Assembly: GCF_009739515.1 (NCBI RefSeq)
Contig: NZ_CP046535.1
Coordinates: forward strand, 1,426,001-1,490,000
Reading direction: 5' to 3'
From: Sphingomonas profundi
Lineage (GTDB): Bacteria > Pseudomonadota > Alphaproteobacteria > Sphingomonadales > Sphingomonadaceae
DNA: 64,000 nucleotides
This document shows positions 43,552 to 53,044 of the stretch, piece by piece; the first letter of the stretch is position 1; each line of letters starts with the position of its first letter. A program made the translations under genes and the position numbers. The notes beneath the pieces are model-generated. The model was not told where the DNA came from and ran no database searches. It was given only the letters and a program-made list of their open reading frames with translations.

Positions 43552-45198
43552 ATGAGCCATCCCACCAGAAACGGATCGCGCGCGCCCGCGGCACGCGCCG
43601 CCGCACCCGTGCGCGCCGCCCGCCGCGACCTGCTGACCGGCGGCATCACCGTGGCCGCGATCCTGATCTTCGCCGCCACCGGCAGCCGCGCCCTCACCGC
43701 CTTCGTGGCGCTGCTCGGCGGCAGCGGCGGCGGCATCGATGCGATGCTGGCCAGCGCGGTGCTGCTCAACATCGCGCTGATGCTGTTCGGCTGGCGCCGC
43801 TACCGCGACCTCTCGGTCGAGGTGGTCGAGCGCGCCGCAGCGGAGGATCGCGCCCGCACGCTGGCCGCCAACGATCCGCTCACCGGCCTGCTCAACCGCC
43901 GCTCGCTGGCGGAAGGCGTCGCCAGCCTGCTGGGCCGGGCCGAGCAGCGCGGCAAGACGGTGGCGATGCTGATGATCGATCTCGATCACTTCAAGACGGT
44001 CAACGATCTCCACGGCCACGCCACCGGCGACGCGCTGCTGCGCGCCGTCGCTATCGCGATCGAGGAGCTGCTGCCGCCCAACGCCCAGATCGCCCGGCTG
44101 GGCGGCGACGAGTTCGCCTGCGCCTTCCTCTACGATGCGGTGCGCCCCGGCACCGTGGACATCGTCGCCGAGCGGATCGTCGCACGGCTGGCCATCCCGT
44201 TCGAGGCCGGCGGCGTCCGCGCCCACATCACCGGCTCGCTCGGCATCGCCCGATCGGATCAGGACTGCACCACCGGCGAGGCGCTGATGCGCCGGGCGGA
44301 TATCGCGATGTATGCCGCCAAGAAGGCCGGCCGCAACCGGCTCGACTGGTTCGACCCGGCGATGGAGCGGGAACTGCACGCCCGCAACGCGATCGAGGCA
44401 GGCCTGCGCGCCGGCATCCCCAAGGGCGAGATCGTGCCCTATTACGAGCAGCAGATCGATCTCGTCACCGGCCGGATCAACGGCTTCGAGGTGCTGGCCC
44501 GCTGGGAGCACCCCACGCGCGGCCTGATCCCGCCCGACATGTTCATCCCCGTGGCCGAGGATGCCGGGCTGATCGGCGATCTCTCCCTCTCCGTGATGCG
44601 GCAGGCGTTCGAGGAGGCGCGCGGCTGGGATCAGGAGCTCACCCTCTCGGTCAACATCTCGCCCGCGCAGCTGAAGGACCCGTGGCTGGCGCAGAAGATC
44701 GTCAAGCTGCTCGTCGAAACCGGCTATCCGCCGCAGCGGCTGGAGATCGAGATCACCGAGACCTCGCTGTTCGAGAATCTCGGCCTCGCCCAGTCGATCG
44801 TCGGCAGCCTGAAGAACCAGGGCATCCGGCTGGCGCTCGACGATTTCGGCACCGGCTATTCCAGCCTCGCCCACCTGCGCGCGCTGCCATTCGACCGCAT
44901 CAAGATCGACAAGAGCTTCGTCATGTCGATGGTCGACAATTCGGAGAGCGCGGCGATCGTCAACGCCATCACCAAGCTGGGCGACAGCCTGGGCCTGCCG
45001 ATCACCGCCGAGGGCATCGAGGACGGGGCCATCGCCGAGCGGCTGAAGGCGATCGGCTGCCACAAGGGCCAGGGCTATCATTACGGCCACCCGATACCGA
45101 TCACGCAGGTCCGCAAGCTGCTGGCCGACCGCTCCCTGCTGCCGAGCGGCCGCGCAGTGGCGGCGGAGCCGGCCCGGACCTTGCGGCGAACGGGCTGA
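43552..45198 (+). CDS. GGDEF-EAL protein (c-di-GMP turnover)
   Basis: A 548-residue protein: two transmembrane helices (about residues 28-85), GGDEF domain (DPLTGLLNRRSLAEG; catalytic loop RLGGDEFACAF) and EAL domain. The EAL signature is FEVLARWEHP; metal and catalytic positions NISPAQL, EITETSLFEN, DDFGTGYSSLAHL, KIDKSFV and AEGIED are all intact. Both activities look possible; the net direction cannot be read from sequence. Divergent from ffh, no partner gene. Confidence 0.92.
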   Translation: MSHPTRNGSRAPAARAAAPVRAARRDLLTGGITVAAILIFAATGSRALTAFVALLGGSGGGIDAMLASAVLLNIALMLFGWRRYRDLSVEVVERAAAEDRARTLAANDPLTGLLNRRSLAEGVASLLGRAEQRGKTVAMLMIDLDHFKTVNDLHGHATGDALLRAVAIAIEELLPPNAQIARLGGDEFACAFLYDAVRPGTVDIVAERIVARLAIPFEAGGVRAHITGSLGIARSDQDCTTGEALMRRADIAMYAAKKAGRNRLDWFDPAMERELHARNAIEAGLRAGIPKGEIVPYYEQQIDLVTGRINGFEVLARWEHPTRGLIPPDMFIPVAEDAGLIGDLSLSVMRQAFEEARGWDQELTLSVNISPAQLKDPWLAQKIVKLLVETGYPPQRLEIEITETSLFENLGLAQSIVGSLKNQGIRLALDDFGTGYSSLAHLRALPFDRIKIDKSFVMSMVDNSESAAIVNAITKLGDSLGLPITAEGIEDGAIAERLKAIGCHKGQGYHYGHPIPITQVRKLLADRSLLPSGRAVAAEPARTLRRTG

Positions 45199-45504
45199 CG
45201 TCGCACCGGGAGTGCCGGCGCCGAATACCCGCACCTAAATCAGCCCTCGCAGGCTGGTAGAGAGCGACGGCAAGTCCTCACAAGACGAGCGCCGCGTGTA
45301 AGCTGCGTTCGCAAGGCTGGCGCGGCCCAACCTGACAGTTTAAGAACGAGGCGTTGCTGATTCGAGACGATCGAGTATTCACCGTTACTGGCATCACACA
45401 GCCGATATGGTGACGAAACATTCCATTTCGGTTGAATGATCCCGAATACCTATCATCTCGAATTGCAGCAAGCATCGCGGATTTTCGTTTTGGGAGGGTG
45501 AGCG
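45199..45504. other. 306-base gene-free region of lower GC
   Basis: No convincing ORF, tRNA, riboswitch or terminator is visible. The base composition is clearly more AT-rich than the surroundings, especially in the right half (45340-45490). It leads into the M91-like gene, so it probably contains that gene's promoter and may mark the edge of acquired DNA. Confidence 0.5.
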
Positions 45505-46056
45505 GTGACGATCATCGTCAAGGGTGGTGGCGAGAAGGGCCAGCCGAGCCATGTCAGCCATGAACAGGCAGGCAAATATTATGCCTCGGCCATAGCCTAT
45601 CTCAGCAAATCGCCGGTCGCCAAACATGTCTACGAGGCGCTGGAGTCGCTGCCCAACGAGATCCCCGTGTTCGTCACCAATTGCGACGGCGAGGATTATT
45701 ACGCCCACGCCCACGCCGGCGGCGGCTTCATCAGCTGGGATCCGCTGAGCGCGCTCGAGGTCGTCCACGGCGGCTGGCAATCGCCGGCGGTCGCCCTGAT
45801 CCACGAGATGTATCATGCGTATCAGGAATATGTCCTCAAGGACATCTACCCCAACATGCCGAAGAAGCTGGTCTCCACCGGCCCGGGAACGGTGAAGGCC
45901 GAGATCAGCAAGGAGGAGGTCGACACGGTCGTGTTCGAGGCCAAGGTGTGCAAGCAGCTCGGCATGGTCGGCCACGGCAACGAAACGGCGCGCGCCTCCT
46001 ATTTCCGCTGCATCTCCGCACGTCCGGTCAAGAGCCCCACCGCCACCGGCGCCTGA
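45505..46056 (+). CDS. M91-like (NleD-type) zinc metallopeptidase domain protein
   Basis: A 183-residue protein with GTG start behind GGGAGGG. VALIHEMYHAYQEY carries a HExxH zinc site (His100, Glu101, His104). The downstream EEVDTVVFEAKVCKQLGM and RASYF segments resemble the Glu-rich and arginine-rich blocks after HExxH in the M91/NleD family, whose members include type III effectors and polymorphic toxin domains. No signal peptide, secretion tag or immunity gene is obvious. An upstream VTNCDGEDYYAHAHAGGGFISWDP may be the N-terminal lobe. The family assignment is by motif only. Confidence 0.65.
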   Translation: MTIIVKGGGEKGQPSHVSHEQAGKYYASAIAYLSKSPVAKHVYEALESLPNEIPVFVTNCDGEDYYAHAHAGGGFISWDPLSALEVVHGGWQSPAVALIHEMYHAYQEYVLKDIYPNMPKKLVSTGPGTVKAEISKEEVDTVVFEAKVCKQLGMVGHGNETARASYFRCISARPVKSPTATGA

Positions 46057-46130
46057 CGCGCGGGCGGCGCATCGGCCGCTGTCGAAACGCTTTCCACGTT
46101 GGCAGGCGTTCACCTGCCCCCGAACTCGCT

Positions 46131-46356
46131 TCAGTCGCGCGGCACCTGCCACCGGATCGTCATCCAGTCCCTGCCGGTGACGGGAAGCCCGGCCGCGTCC
46201 CGCGCCGGCCGGTAGCTGCCCCGGGCGATCGTCAACACGCAGGCGCGCCGATCGAGCTCCGGCTTCTCCGAGGGTCGCCGCGAGGATGGCGGCTCGTTGC
46301 GGGAATGTCCAATATGCCGCGCTCGCCTTCCCGGTGCCGTCTGCCGCGATGGACAT
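46131..46356 (-). pseudogene. Decayed TonB C-terminal-domain gene
   Basis: The minus-strand frame ending at 46131 reads ELDRRACVLTIARGSYRPA...IRWQVPRD, which aligns well with the end of the intact protein at 11421 (DLDEATCRLIVERARYTPA...VRWQIP). The expected upstream half is missing from that frame; a different frame starting at 46356 has MSIAADGTGKASAAYW, suggesting a frameshift. There is no signal peptide and only 28 bases to dapF, so no room for an intact gene. Confidence 0.45.
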
Positions 46357-46384
46357 CCCTCCGCCCCGTCCCTAGATCGCGCGC

Positions 46385-47179
46385 ATGGCGCTTCGCTTCC
46401 ACAAGATGCACGGGCTCGGCAACGACTTCGTCGTGATCGACGCGCGCGAGGCGGCGGTGGCGCTGGATGCCGGCCGCGTCCGCGCGCTCGCCGACCGCCG
46501 CATCGGCGTCGGCTGCGACCAGCTGATCCTGATCGGCCCCGGCCGCGATACGGACGTGACGATGCGCATCTGGAACGCGGACGGATCGGAAGTGTCCGCC
46601 TGCGGCAACGCCACGCGATGCGTGCCCGTGCTGCTTGGCCGCGACTGCACGATCGAGACCGCCGCCGGCATCCTGACCGCCACCCTCGCCGGGGACGGCG
46701 CGACCGTCGACATGGGCGTTCCCCGGTTCGACTGGGATGCGATCCCGCTCGCATACGCGGTGGATACGATGCGGCTGCCCACCGGCTGGGGCCCGCTGGA
46801 CGGGCCGGCGGCGGTGAACGTGGGCAATCCCCACCTCGTCTTCTTCACCGAGGACGCTTACGCGATCGATCTCGCCGCGATCGGCCCGGAGATCGAGACC
46901 GATCCGCTGTTCCCCGAGCGGATCAACGTCAACGTCGCCACCATCGTCGCCCGCGACCATGTGACGATGCGCACGTGGGAGCGGGGCGCCGGCCTCACCC
47001 GGGCGTGCGGCACCGGCGCCTGCGCCACCTTCGCGGCCGGCCGCCGGCTCGGCCGGCTCGACCCCGCCGTCCGGCTCGATCTGCCCGGCGGCACGCTGAG
47101 CCTCGCCGAGGGCGCGGGCGGCCGGCTGCTGATGAGCGGCCCGGCCACGCACGTCTTCACCGGCGAGACGGGCCTGTGA
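46385..47179 (+). CDS. dapF: Diaminopimelate epimerase
   Basis: A 264-residue cofactor-independent epimerase converting LL- to meso-diaminopimelate for lysine and peptidoglycan. The two active-site cysteines are Cys73 in SACGNATR and Cys208 in RACGTGACA. MHGLGNDFVVID opens the protein. First gene of dapF-mtaB-ftsY-yciB, with GTGA overlap to the next gene. Confidence 0.97.
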   Translation: MALRFHKMHGLGNDFVVIDAREAAVALDAGRVRALADRRIGVGCDQLILIGPGRDTDVTMRIWNADGSEVSACGNATRCVPVLLGRDCTIETAAGILTATLAGDGATVDMGVPRFDWDAIPLAYAVDTMRLPTGWGPLDGPAAVNVGNPHLVFFTEDAYAIDLAAIGPEIETDPLFPERINVNVATIVARDHVTMRTWERGAGLTRACGTGACATFAAGRRLGRLDPAVRLDLPGGTLSLAEGAGGRLLMSGPATHVFTGETGL

Positions 47180-48420
47180 GCGGGCCGCAGCTCATCACGC
47201 TCGGCTGCCGCCTCAACATCGCCGACAGCGAGGCGATGCGGGCGATGGCGGCGGATCAGGACGATCTCGTCATCGTCAACACGTGCGCCGTTACGGCGGA
47301 GGCGGTGCGGCAGGCGCGCAAGGCGGTGCGCCGCGCGCATCGCGAGCGGCCGGACGCGCGCATCCTCGTCACCGGCTGCGCCGCGCAGATCGAGCCGGCG
47401 GCGTTCGCCGCGCTGGCCGGCGTGTCGCGCGTGCTCGGCACCGGCGACCAGAAGGCCGCCGCCTTCCGCTTCGCCAGACCGGGCGCGGCCGACATCGTCG
47501 TGTCGGACGTGTTCGCCGTGCGCCAGCACGCGCCGCATCTCGCCACTGCCTTCGCCGAACATGCCCGCGCCTTCGTGGGCGTGCAGACCGGCTGCGATCA
47601 CCGCTGCACCTTCTGCGTGATCCCGCAGGGGCGCGGCGCCAGCCGCTCGGCGCCCGCCGGGCTGGTGGTGGATCGCATCGCCGCGCTCGTCGATGCCGGC
47701 CATGCCGAGGTGGTGCTGACCGGCGTCGATCTCACCAGCTACGGCGCGGACCTGCCCGGCGCGCCGACCCTGGCCGGCCTGGTCGAGCGGATCCTGCGGC
47801 ACGTGCCGGCGCTCGCCCGGCTGCGGCTCTCCTCGCTCGATTCGATCGAGATCGACGAGCGGCTGTTCGAGGTGGTGACGGGCGAGGCGCGGATCATGCC
47901 GCACCTCCATCTGTCCCTTCAGTCGGGCGACGACATGATCCTGAAGCGGATGCGGCGCCGCCACCTGCGTGGCGAGGCGGTGCGGATGATCGCGCGGCTG
48001 AAGGCGGCGCGGCCGGAGATCGCGATCGGCGCGGACCTGATCGCCGGCTTTCCTACCGAAACCCCGGCGATGGCGGCGAACACGCTGGCGCTGATCGACG
48101 ATTGCGACGTGGTGTTCGGCCACGTCTTCCCCTTCTCGCCGCGCCCCTTCACGCCGGCCGCGCGCATGCCACAGGTGGCGCCGCAGGTGGTTCGCGCCCG
48201 CGCCGCCACGCTGCGTGCCGCCGCCGCCGCCCGGCGCGCGCGCTGGCTGGCGGGCCTCGCCGGCACCACGCAGCGGGTGCTGGTGGAGCGGGACGGCCGA
48301 TCCGGCCACGCCGCCAACTTCGCCCGCGTGCGCCTGACAGCGCCGTGCCCGCCCGGCGCGATCGCCGCCATCCGCATCTCCCACGTCGAGGACGATAGCT
48401 TGATCGGTTGCCCCGCATGA
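47176..48420 (+). CDS. mtaB: tRNA t6A37 methylthiotransferase MtaB
   Basis: A 414-residue radical-SAM methylthiotransferase. The N-terminal UPF0004 domain has LITLGCRLNIADSEAM, IVNTCAVTAEA and ILVTGCAAQ, three cysteines for the auxiliary cluster. The radical-SAM CxxxCxxC is in GCDHRCTFCVIPQGRG. HLHLSLQSGDD and ADLIAGFPTE follow; the C-terminal TRAM part is short. MtaB converts t6A37 to ms2t6A37, downstream of TsaE in this window. GTG start overlapping dapF; the stop overlaps ftsY (ATGA). Confidence 0.94.
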   Translation: MSGPQLITLGCRLNIADSEAMRAMAADQDDLVIVNTCAVTAEAVRQARKAVRRAHRERPDARILVTGCAAQIEPAAFAALAGVSRVLGTGDQKAAAFRFARPGAADIVVSDVFAVRQHAPHLATAFAEHARAFVGVQTGCDHRCTFCVIPQGRGASRSAPAGLVVDRIAALVDAGHAEVVLTGVDLTSYGADLPGAPTLAGLVERILRHVPALARLRLSSLDSIEIDERLFEVVTGEARIMPHLHLSLQSGDDMILKRMRRRHLRGEAVRMIARLKAARPEIAIGADLIAGFPTETPAMAANTLALIDDCDVVFGHVFPFSPRPFTPAARMPQVAPQVVRARAATLRAAAAARRARWLAGLAGTTQRVLVERDGRSGHAANFARVRLTAPCPPGAIAAIRISHVEDDSLIGCPA

Positions 48421-49358
48421 CGCAGACGCCCCCCGCCCCGCGCGCCTGGCACGAGAAGATCCTCGGCGGCTTCCGCCGCACCTCGGACAAGCTCGGCGAG
48501 AATCTCGCCGGCCTGTTCACCAAGGCGCAGCTCGATCGCGAGACGCTGGACGGGATCGAGGAGGCGCTGATCGCCTCCGATCTCGGCCCCGCCACCGCCG
48601 CCCGCATCCGCGACCGGCTGGCCGACGAACGCTACGATCGCGACATCGACGAGGCCGGCGTGCGCGCCGTGATGGCGCAGGAGATCGCGGCCATCCTGGC
48701 CCCGGTCGCCAAGCCGCTGGAGATCGAGGCCTTTCCTCGCCCGCAGGTGATCCTGGTGATCGGCGTCAACGGATCGGGCAAGACGACGACGATCGCCAAG
48801 CTGGCGCACCTGCTGCAGGAGCAGGATTATTCGGTGATGCTGGTTGCGGGCGATACCTTCCGCGCCGCCGCGATCGGCCAGCTGAAGGTGTGGGCGGAGC
48901 GGATCGGCGTGCCGATCATCTCCGGCAAGGAGGGCGGCGACGCCGCGAGCCTGGTGTTCGAAGGCGTCAGGCAGGGCACCGAGACCGGCATCGACGTGCT
49001 GATCGTGGACACCGCCGGGCGGCTGCAGAACAAGGCCGGGCTGATGGACGAGCTGGCGAAGATCCGCCGCGTGCTCGGCCGGCTGAACCCGGCCGCGCCG
49101 CACGACGTGGTGCTGGTGCTGGATGCCACGACCGGCCAGAACGGCCTGAACCAGATCGAGGTGTTCCGCGACAGCGCCGGCGTGACCGGCCTCGTCATGA
49201 CCAAGCTGGACGGCACCGCGCGCGGCGGCCTTCTGGTGGCGGCGGCCGAGAAGTTCGGCCTGCCCGTCCACGCGATCGGCGTCGGCGAGAGCCTGGACGA
49301 CCTGCGCCCGTTCGACGCGCAAGAGGTGGCGCGCGCGATCGCGGGGGTCGAGGCATGA
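48417..49358 (+). CDS. ftsY: Signal recognition particle receptor FtsY
   Basis: A 313-residue SRP receptor with NG domain: GVNGSGKTTTIAKLA, DTAGRLQNK, TKLDGTARGG. The acidic N-terminal A domain of E. coli FtsY is absent; a short basic/amphipathic N-terminus (WHEKILGGFRRTSDKLG) probably supplies membrane binding. Works with Ffh. ATG at 48417 inside the mtaB stop; ends inside the yciB start. Confidence 0.96.
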   Translation: MTQTPPAPRAWHEKILGGFRRTSDKLGENLAGLFTKAQLDRETLDGIEEALIASDLGPATAARIRDRLADERYDRDIDEAGVRAVMAQEIAAILAPVAKPLEIEAFPRPQVILVIGVNGSGKTTTIAKLAHLLQEQDYSVMLVAGDTFRAAAIGQLKVWAERIGVPIISGKEGGDAASLVFEGVRQGTETGIDVLIVDTAGRLQNKAGLMDELAKIRRVLGRLNPAAPHDVVLVLDATTGQNGLNQIEVFRDSAGVTGLVMTKLDGTARGGLLVAAAEKFGLPVHAIGVGESLDDLRPFDAQEVARAIAGVEA

Positions 49359-49966
49359 GCGAGGCGCGAAAGGAGGCGAGCCCCGGCATGCGCCTGGCGC
49401 TCGATCTCGGGCCGCTGGCGATCTACTTCCTGGCCTATTCGCTCACCGGCAAGAACATCTTCGTCGCCACCGGCGTGTTCATGGCGGCCACCTTGGTGGC
49501 GATGCTGTGGTCGCTGGCGCGCTATCGCCACGTCAGCGCGATCCAGTGGTTCTCGGCGGTGATGGTGCTGCTGCTCGGCGGCCTGACGATCTGGCTCCAC
49601 AAGGAGTGGATCATCAAGGTGAAGCCGACGATCTACTATCTGACCGTCGCGGGCATCCTGCTGTTCGGCCTGCGCACCGGCCGGCCGACCTTGAAGCTGG
49701 TGCTGGGCGGCGCCTATCCCGGCCTCACCGAGCGGGGCTGGACGCTGCTCTCGCGCAACTGGGCGCTGTTCTTCGCGGCCATGGCGCTGGCGAACGAGGC
49801 GGTGTGGCGCACGACGAGCACCGATTTCTGGCTGGGCTACAAATTGTGGGGCGCGATGCCGGCGACCCTGATCTTCGCCCTCGCCAACATCCCCATGCTG
49901 ATGCGCCACGGCATGAACGCCGAGGTGGAGGCCCGGGAAGGGCCGCCGCTGCCGCCGCAGGAGTGA
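49355..49966 (+). CDS. yciB: Inner-membrane protein YciB (septation protein A family)
   Basis: A 203-residue protein with about five transmembrane helices (LDLGPLAIYFLAYSL, VATGVFMAATLVAML, AVMVLLLGGLTIWL and others) and the family motif IKVKPTIYYL. YciB/IspZ proteins affect envelope integrity and septation; mechanism unknown. It follows ftsY with ATGA overlap, a common alphaproteobacterial arrangement. Confidence 0.92.
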   Translation: MSEARKEASPGMRLALDLGPLAIYFLAYSLTGKNIFVATGVFMAATLVAMLWSLARYRHVSAIQWFSAVMVLLLGGLTIWLHKEWIIKVKPTIYYLTVAGILLFGLRTGRPTLKLVLGGAYPGLTERGWTLLSRNWALFFAAMALANEAVWRTTSTDFWLGYKLWGAMPATLIFALANIPMLMRHGMNAEVEAREGPPLPPQE

Positions 49967-49994
49967 GGCGGCGCTCTCCGCCTAGCCAGCGCGG

Positions 49995-50084
49995 TCAGCC
50001 GGCGGGCACCAGCAGCGCCATGAACAGCAGGGCATCACCGAGCGCCAGCGCCAGCAGCATCGATCGCGCCGCTACCCGTTCCAT
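49995..50084 (-). CDS. Possible 29-residue membrane peptide
   Basis: MERVAARSMLLALALGDALL and nine further residues: a short basic N-terminus and one hydrophobic helix. A GGAG lies about 11 bases upstream of the ATG. In this GC-rich DNA a chance ORF of this size is quite possible, and nothing in the context demands it. Confidence 0.25.
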   Translation of the reverse strand: MERVAARSMLLALALGDALLFMALLVPAG

Positions 50085-50241
50085 CGTCCGCACGCTCCGT
50101 CTCCCTCTTTCGCGAGGGGTGTCGTGGCGCCGTGACCTTGCCGGGGTTTCCCAACGCTGAAATGTTCGCCCGCGGCCGTGCACTCGGCAGCGAAGGTCGA
50201 GGGACGGGACGATCCACTTGGAGATCGTCCCTCCGCCGGGC

Positions 50242-52896
50242 TCAGGCAGAGACCTTGGCGGCCTTGCCGGTCGCCGTCTTCGCCGCGGCCTTCTTCTTGG
50301 GCGCGGCCTTCTTCGGTGCGGCAGCGGCGGCTGTCGCGGCCTTGGCCGGCGCCTTCTTCGGCGCTGCCTTCTTCACCGGCTTCTTGCCCTTTGGCGGTCC
50401 CTTGGCGGCCCGTTCCGCCAGCAGGGCCAGCGCCTCCTCGAAGGTCATCGTCGCCGGGTCGGCCGTCTTGGGCAGGGTCGCGTTGGTCACGCCGTCGGTC
50501 GCATAGGGGCCGAAGCGGCCTTCCATCAGCTTCACCGGCTTGCCCGTCTCCGGGCTGTCGCCGAAGCTGGCGAGCGGTTCCTTGGCGGCGCCGCGCCCTC
50601 GCCCGCCGCCCGCCGCCGCCTCGGCCAGCTTCACCACGGCCGCGTTCATGCCCGTCTCGAACACGTCGGCCGTGGTCTGCAGGCGGCCATATTTGCCGTC
50701 ATGCTGCAGATAAGGGCCGTAGCGGCCGATGCTGGCGGTGATCGGCTTGCCCGTTTCCGGATGCTCGCCGATCGTGCGCGGCAGCGAGAGCAGCTTCAGC
50801 GCCCAGTCGATCGCGAAATCATCGCCCTGCGGCACGTCCTTGGGGATCGAGGCGCGCTTCGCCTCCTTGCCGTCGCCGAGCTGCACATAGGGGCCGAAGC
50901 GCCCGCTGCGCCTGGACACCTCCTCGCCCGTCGCCGGATCGGTGCCGAGCACCACCGGCCCGGCATCCGCGCCCGCGTCCGCAGCACCGCCCGCCTGCGC
51001 GAAGCGACGGGTGTATTTGCAGTCCGGATAGTTGGAGCAGGCGATGAACGCGCCGAACTTGCCGCCGCGCAGCGCCAGCTTGCCCTGGTGGCACACCGGG
51101 CAGAGCCGGGGATCGCTGCCGTCCCCCTTGTCCGGGAACAGATATGGCCCGAGGAACTGGTCGAGCGCCGCCGTCACTTCGGACGGCTTCTGCTCCATCA
51201 CCTCCATCGTCTTCGGCTTGAAGTCCCGCCAGAAGGCCTCCAGCACCGCCTGCCAGCCGGCGCGCCCGCCGGACACGTCGTCAAGGCTTTCCTCCAGCCC
51301 GGCCGTGTAATCGTAGCTGACATAGCGTTCGAAGAAGCGTTCGAGGAAGGCCGTCACCAGCCGGCCGCTCTCGGCGGGGATGAAGCGGTTCTTATCCACC
51401 GTCACATATTCGCGGTCCTTCAACACCTGCAGGACGGACGCGTAGGTGGAGGGGCGGCCGATGCCCAGCTCCTCCATCTTCTTGACGAGGCTCGCCTCGG
51501 AATAGCGCGGCGGCGGCTGGGTGAAATGCTGGTCCGCGGTGACGCGCTTCTTGGCCGGCGTGTCGCCCTCCTTCAGGCGCGGCAGGCGGCGGCTTTCGTC
51601 GTCGTCACCGGCGTCGGCCTGCTTGCCGGAGCCGGCACCAGGAACGTCGTCCCGACCTTCCTCATAGAGCGCCAGATAGCCGGGGAACAGCACCACCTGT
51701 CCGGTGGCGCGCAGCGCCTGCTGGCCGATGCCGTCGGTCAGCTCGATCGTCGTCCGCTCCAGCCGGGCGGACGCCATCTGGCTCGCCATCGCCCGCTTCC
51801 AGACGAGATCGTAAAGCCGCGCATGATCGCCCGAGCCGGCCCGGTCGCGGCCGAAGTCGGTCGGCCGGATCGCCTCGTGCGCCTCCTGCGCGTTCTTCGC
51901 CTTCGTCTGGTAGATGCGGGGCTTGTCCGGCACGTAGCTGGCATCGTAGCGGTTGGCGATCGCGCCGCGCGCGGCTGAGATGGCGCTGCCGTCCATCTGC
52001 ACGCCGTCCGTCCGCATATAGGTGATGGCGCCATCCTCGTAGAGCGCCTGCGCCAGCCGCATCGTGTGGCTGGCCGAGAAGCCGAGCTTGCGCGCCGCCT
52101 CCTGCTGCAGGGTGGAGGTGGTGAACGGCGGCGGCGGATTGCGCGTGAGCGGCTTGGTCTCGACGCTGGCGACGGAGAAGCGCCCGGCCTCCACCGCCGC
52201 CTTGGCCGCATCGGCGTCGCCCTTGTTGCCGATCGTCAGCCGATCGATCTTGCGGCCCTGCCAGCGCACGAGCCGGGCGACGAAACCGACCCCGTCCTGC
52301 TCCATGTCGGCCGCGACCGACCAATATTCCTGCGGCACGAACGCCTCGATCTCGCGCTCGCGGTCCACCACCAGCCGCAGCGCCACCGATTGCACGCGCC
52401 CGGCCGATTTCGCCCCCGGCAGCTTGCGCCACAGCACCGGCGAGAGGGTGAAGCCGACCAGATAGTCCAGCGCGCGGCGCGCCCGGTAGGCGTCGATCAG
52501 ATCCTCGTCCAGCGCGCGCGGATGTGCCATCGCGTCGAGCACGGCCGGCTTGGTGATCGCGTTGAAGGTCACGCGGCGCACGTCTTTCGGCAACGCGCGG
52601 CGCTTGCGCAGCACCTCCTGCACGTGCCAGCTGATCGCCTCGCCCTCGCGATCGGGGTCAGTCGCCAGGATCAGCGTCTCGGCGCCTTTCGCCTCGTCGG
52701 TGATCGCCTTCAGCTGCTTGGCCTTGTCGGCGTAGTTCTCCCACTCCATCGCGAACCCCTCGTCCGGGTTCACCGATCCGTCCTTGGCGGGCAGATCGCG
52801 GACATGGCCGTAGGAGGCGAGCACGCGGTGGCCCGGCCCGAGATACTTCTCGATGGTCTTGGCCTTGGCCGGGGATTCGACGACGACGAGCTTCAT
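50242..52896 (-). CDS. topA: DNA topoisomerase I
   Basis: An 884-residue type IA topoisomerase that relaxes negative supercoils. TOPRIM domain at the N-terminus (VVVESPAKAKTIEKYLG, ATDPDREGEAISWH); the active-site Tyr293 is in AITYMRTDG. A zinc-ribbon (CPVCHQGKLALRGGKFGAFIACSNYPDC) and repeated Topo C-terminal modules (GRFGPYVQLGDGKEAKRASIP, GRYGPYLQ, GRFGPY) follow. The last 60 residues are a Lys/Ala-rich tail, as in other alphaproteobacteria. It is 148 bases after dprA. Confidence 0.98.
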   Translation of the reverse strand: MKLVVVESPAKAKTIEKYLGPGHRVLASYGHVRDLPAKDGSVNPDEGFAMEWENYADKAKQLKAITDEAKGAETLILATDPDREGEAISWHVQEVLRKRRALPKDVRRVTFNAITKPAVLDAMAHPRALDEDLIDAYRARRALDYLVGFTLSPVLWRKLPGAKSAGRVQSVALRLVVDREREIEAFVPQEYWSVAADMEQDGVGFVARLVRWQGRKIDRLTIGNKGDADAAKAAVEAGRFSVASVETKPLTRNPPPPFTTSTLQQEAARKLGFSASHTMRLAQALYEDGAITYMRTDGVQMDGSAISAARGAIANRYDASYVPDKPRIYQTKAKNAQEAHEAIRPTDFGRDRAGSGDHARLYDLVWKRAMASQMASARLERTTIELTDGIGQQALRATGQVVLFPGYLALYEEGRDDVPGAGSGKQADAGDDDESRRLPRLKEGDTPAKKRVTADQHFTQPPPRYSEASLVKKMEELGIGRPSTYASVLQVLKDREYVTVDKNRFIPAESGRLVTAFLERFFERYVSYDYTAGLEESLDDVSGGRAGWQAVLEAFWRDFKPKTMEVMEQKPSEVTAALDQFLGPYLFPDKGDGSDPRLCPVCHQGKLALRGGKFGAFIACSNYPDCKYTRRFAQAGGAADAGADAGPVVLGTDPATGEEVSRRSGRFGPYVQLGDGKEAKRASIPKDVPQGDDFAIDWALKLLSLPRTIGEHPETGKPITASIGRYGPYLQHDGKYGRLQTTADVFETGMNAAVVKLAEAAAGGGRGRGAAKEPLASFGDSPETGKPVKLMEGRFGPYATDGVTNATLPKTADPATMTFEEALALLAERAAKGPPKGKKPVKKAAPKKAPAKAATAAAAAPKKAAPKKKAAAKTATGKAAKVSA

Positions 52897-53044
52897 CTTG
52901 ACACGGGTTCCTTCGTACGTACGCGCGAGGGTGACGAGCCGGCGGCAGTGCAGTCAAGAGGGCGGCTAGCGCCGGCACGTTACAGGGTGGCGATGAACGC
53001 GGGGCGCGGGCGGTGGTTCACCGCCCCCTTCCGGGCTCGCCGTC

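Noticed and set aside
45278-45475. 65-codon minus-strand ORF in the region before the M91-like gene
   Set aside because: No ribosome-binding site, no coding-type third-position bias, no family resemblance.
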